Assembly: GCA_965153355.1 (NCBI GenBank)
Contig: OZ231126.1
Location: forward strand, 16,926,001-16,990,000
Length of the DNA: 64,000 nucleotides
From: Flaccisagitta enflata
Lineage: Eukaryota; Chaetognatha; Sagittoidea; Aphragmophora
Direction: 5' to 3'
Below, piece by piece: positions 61,923 through 64,000 of the stretch (its first letter is position 1; every line of letters starts with the position of its first letter). Position numbers and translations under genes: made by a program. The notes below the pieces were generated by a model that was given only the letters and a program-made list of their open reading frames with translations, was not told where the DNA came from and made no database searches.

Positions 61923-63754
61923 ATGGATATAACTACAAAATCTAACTACAATAGCTCAAGTAGCGACAGATATACTTTACATATAAGCAACATAAGTACA
62001 GAACAGCAACTAATGGACAGTCATCAAAGTAGTGCCAACTCATTCACTGCTTTAATCCAGCCTCCTTTAGATCTAAATAACCTAATGTATCTGAGAGCAC
62101 ACGACACTGACTTGAAACTGGAAAACCTCAACATAGACTCTGTACCTTTAATTTTCCAAAAAAACAACTCCGAAATAATCAAAACTAAACTTGTAATCGA
62201 CTCTAGTCTCTGCAGAGATAATTTTATAGTGGATAAAGATGAGTTACACGAGGAAAACCAAAAACAATTGGAAGTTGCTTTAGATGATTTTCATACACTG
62301 CAGCCATCTAAGGCTTTAAACTTTCTCAATGAAATTCTTGAAAACTCATCTAACTTGTTTATCATAAAACGCTATTTAGAGGTCGTTGCAGACGACAACA
62401 GCATATTTCAAAACCAAATTTTTGAAGGATTGTCTGCTGACAAGTCAATAGATGAGGATATCACAACTCATGATCTAAATATGATTTTCCGGTATACGGA
62501 AATAGCTCTTTTTGCGAGAATCGAAATTTCAAAACATCTTAATATGCTCACCCACCCACCCGTCCCTCCAAGCAAAAGCCCCACAAGGAAATTAACAGAT
62601 CTTTTAGACCTTCGAATTCCATACCGCTTTGATAACGGTCTCGACCGCACCCGCGAAGAGCGTATTCTTTTCGCATCGAAGGTTTTGAATTCTCCACAAA
62701 AACGTACTCATTACAATGACACGCTTGGAATAAGAACGAGCCCTAGTATCAAACTTATCGATCTTACAAATTATTATGATATAAACTTCAAAAGGTTAAC
62801 TGATAAACAAAAAGAAAAAAAGTCTGATGAGATAAAATCAGCACTACACGCGTGGCTCTCCGTAGCTGGCAAACTAGGAAAACAAGCAAACGGTCAGTTA
62901 ACCGCAGATAACAGACAATATTTGGAAACCTGGCAAAACAGCAATTTGACTATCATAAAAATGGGTAGAAAACTCCTGGAACTTACTTTTAACGCTAAAG
63001 AAAGACAAATGAGACCCAACTCTAAAATATTCAATCGACCTTTTTTGGCATTGAGTCTTGACCGAAGTCATCTTAAATGTCAATTTCATATCAATAGAGA
63101 TAAACTTGTTGATAAATGTAGCCTTACCGTAAAATTCCCTCCATATGCGTCTTATAAATTGGGAAGTTCATTGCAAGAAAATCAAGAAAATGAAAACAAA
63201 ATAAACAAAGTCGTAGTAGGGCCAATAACGCTCACAAAACAATCAAACATTGCAATGTATACTAACATAATAGTTTCAGACCGTCAAAAACTTTTTTCCT
63301 CAATTCGTTTTTCTCCTCAACTACTTTGCGTCAAATCTCCCATATTGGCAGAGACAGCGCGTGAAAGTGAAAGATCAATTCTCTTTAGTTCTGATAGTGA
63401 TTTTATAACATTCTTTCAAATGCCCTTAAAACTTAATAAATACGGGACAAATATCATTTCTACCACCGCGTCACATGGTAAAATCCATCAAGATTTTTTC
63501 AAAGTACATCGTAACCATAACATATTGTCGCAAATCAAAATACGGATCACCGATGAAAATAATATTGATTTTAGGTAAGCTCTCTCAACAAGACCACCCC
63601 ACGGACGGACAGACTTTCAAAATGAATTTTTTTAAAAAACTTCACAAAAAAATGTTTTTTTTTTGCCCCTGTCATTCTCTATAGATTTCCAAGAAATACG
63701 ATGGTTAATTTAGCGTTATGCTTTCGGCCAACTCCTTTATCGATTGATGAATAA
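61923..63754 (+). CDS. PY: Penton-like minor capsid protein candidate (Polinton PY type), 573 aa, 2 exons
   Basis: Exon 1, 61923-63574, ends at AG|GTAAGC. Exon 2, 63685-63754, follows CTCTATAG. Total exactly 574 codons. The N-terminal part shows the order seen in PY proteins (NSFTALIQPPLDLNNLMYLRAHDTDLKL, as a beta-rich virion-protein start). The last 130 residues match the family's C-terminal arrangement: a short YTNIIVSDRQ strand, a loop, then NHNILSQIKIRITDEN, then the tail FPRNTMVNLALCFRPT, comparable to the IRIxITDDxG...VKLHFR ending of Polinton/adintovirus minor capsid proteins. The final strand lies on the small second exon. It follows the integrase on the same strand. Residues about 280-370 are more helical and Lys-rich than usual. 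The family call is by eye and should be treated as probable. Confidence 0.68.
63590..63620. repeat. Short dispersed-repeat remnant in the penton-like gene intron
   Basis: ACCCCACGGACGGACAGAC, the ACGG-rich part of the family, within the 110-base intron. Confidence 0.5.
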
Positions 63755-63821
63755 ACTGTATAAGGATGTAAGCACGGACGTACAGAACTTCACACGGTTT
63801 CGACGCCAGACAATGCGTTGA

Positions 63822-63824
<3 letters not shown>

Positions 63825-63888
<64 letters not shown>
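63825..63888. repeat. (CT)n microsatellite after the last gene
   Basis: A pure CT run of about 64 bp, followed by GTCGGTCGGTCTGTTG (repeat fragment) and AT-rich sequence to the window end. No inverted terminal repeat of the gene block is visible here. Confidence 0.92.
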
Positions 63889-63889
<1 letters not shown>

Positions 63890-64000
63890 ATTTATCATAT
63901 CTGTCGGTCGGTCTGTTGATTTGTTAATTTGATTTGATTGACCTTGTTTACATGTATATAGAATAAAAATTGTTTTTTTATCTGTATTTAGAATGAATAC

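Overview
This is a stretch of animal nuclear DNA. It is extremely rich in simple repeats ((CT)n, (CA)n, (TTG)n, (CTT)n, (ATC)n), carries DNA-transposon remnants, and has genes with canonical GT-AG introns. The microsatellite load resembles decapod crustaceans or another marine invertebrate, but the species cannot be fixed from this sequence.

Layout. Positions 1 to about 21,200 contain no gene I can support: microsatellites, a 126-bp hAT-like MITE (3912-4037), a 5.6-kb Tc1-like element with long terminal inverted repeats (5956-11558), several hairpin-forming inverted repeats, and copies of a dispersed repeat recognisable by its end 'GTGTATCCGGCCTTGTTTT'. From 21,265 to 63,754 there is a dense block of 18 genes of virus-like character. 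The left half (21.3-48.8 kb) is almost all on the minus strand and the right half (51.3-63.8 kb) is on the plus strand.

The block contains the core gene set of the Polinton/Maverick-adintovirus lineage: a protein-primed family-B DNA polymerase (30,537-37,415, minus), an rve-type DDE integrase (59,694-61,728, plus), an A32/FtsK-like packaging ATPase (51,329-53,090, plus) and a penton-like minor capsid candidate (61,923-63,754, plus). A 1,015-aa unknown (53,114-57,469) follows the ATPase and is a candidate for the otherwise unseen major capsid protein. The left end holds intronless host-like genes (a BIR-RING inhibitor of apoptosis and an SPSB-type SPRY/SOCS protein), three small unknown ORFs in tandem, and a spliced gene for a type I membrane protein with signal peptide, Ser/Thr/Gln-rich ectodomain and one transmembrane helix.

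The striking feature is that most genes of this replication/packaging set are split by spliceosomal introns: 14 exons in the polymerase, 8 in a 373-aa unknown, 6 in the 1,015-aa gene, 5 in the integrase and 5 in the membrane protein. In almost every gene the exon phases add up exactly, so the models check themselves. Many introns are made largely of the dispersed 'CCGGCCTTG' repeat or of microsatellites that begin or end at the splice site. This suggests an old, host-resident element whose introns were gained from repeats (introner-like), or a lineage that already carried introns. No terminal repeats or target-site duplication of the whole block were found, and the element may continue past the right edge. 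Two reading-frame problems (polymerase exon 4/5 junction; acidic gene near 37,955) may mean decay, sequence error or an unseen exon.
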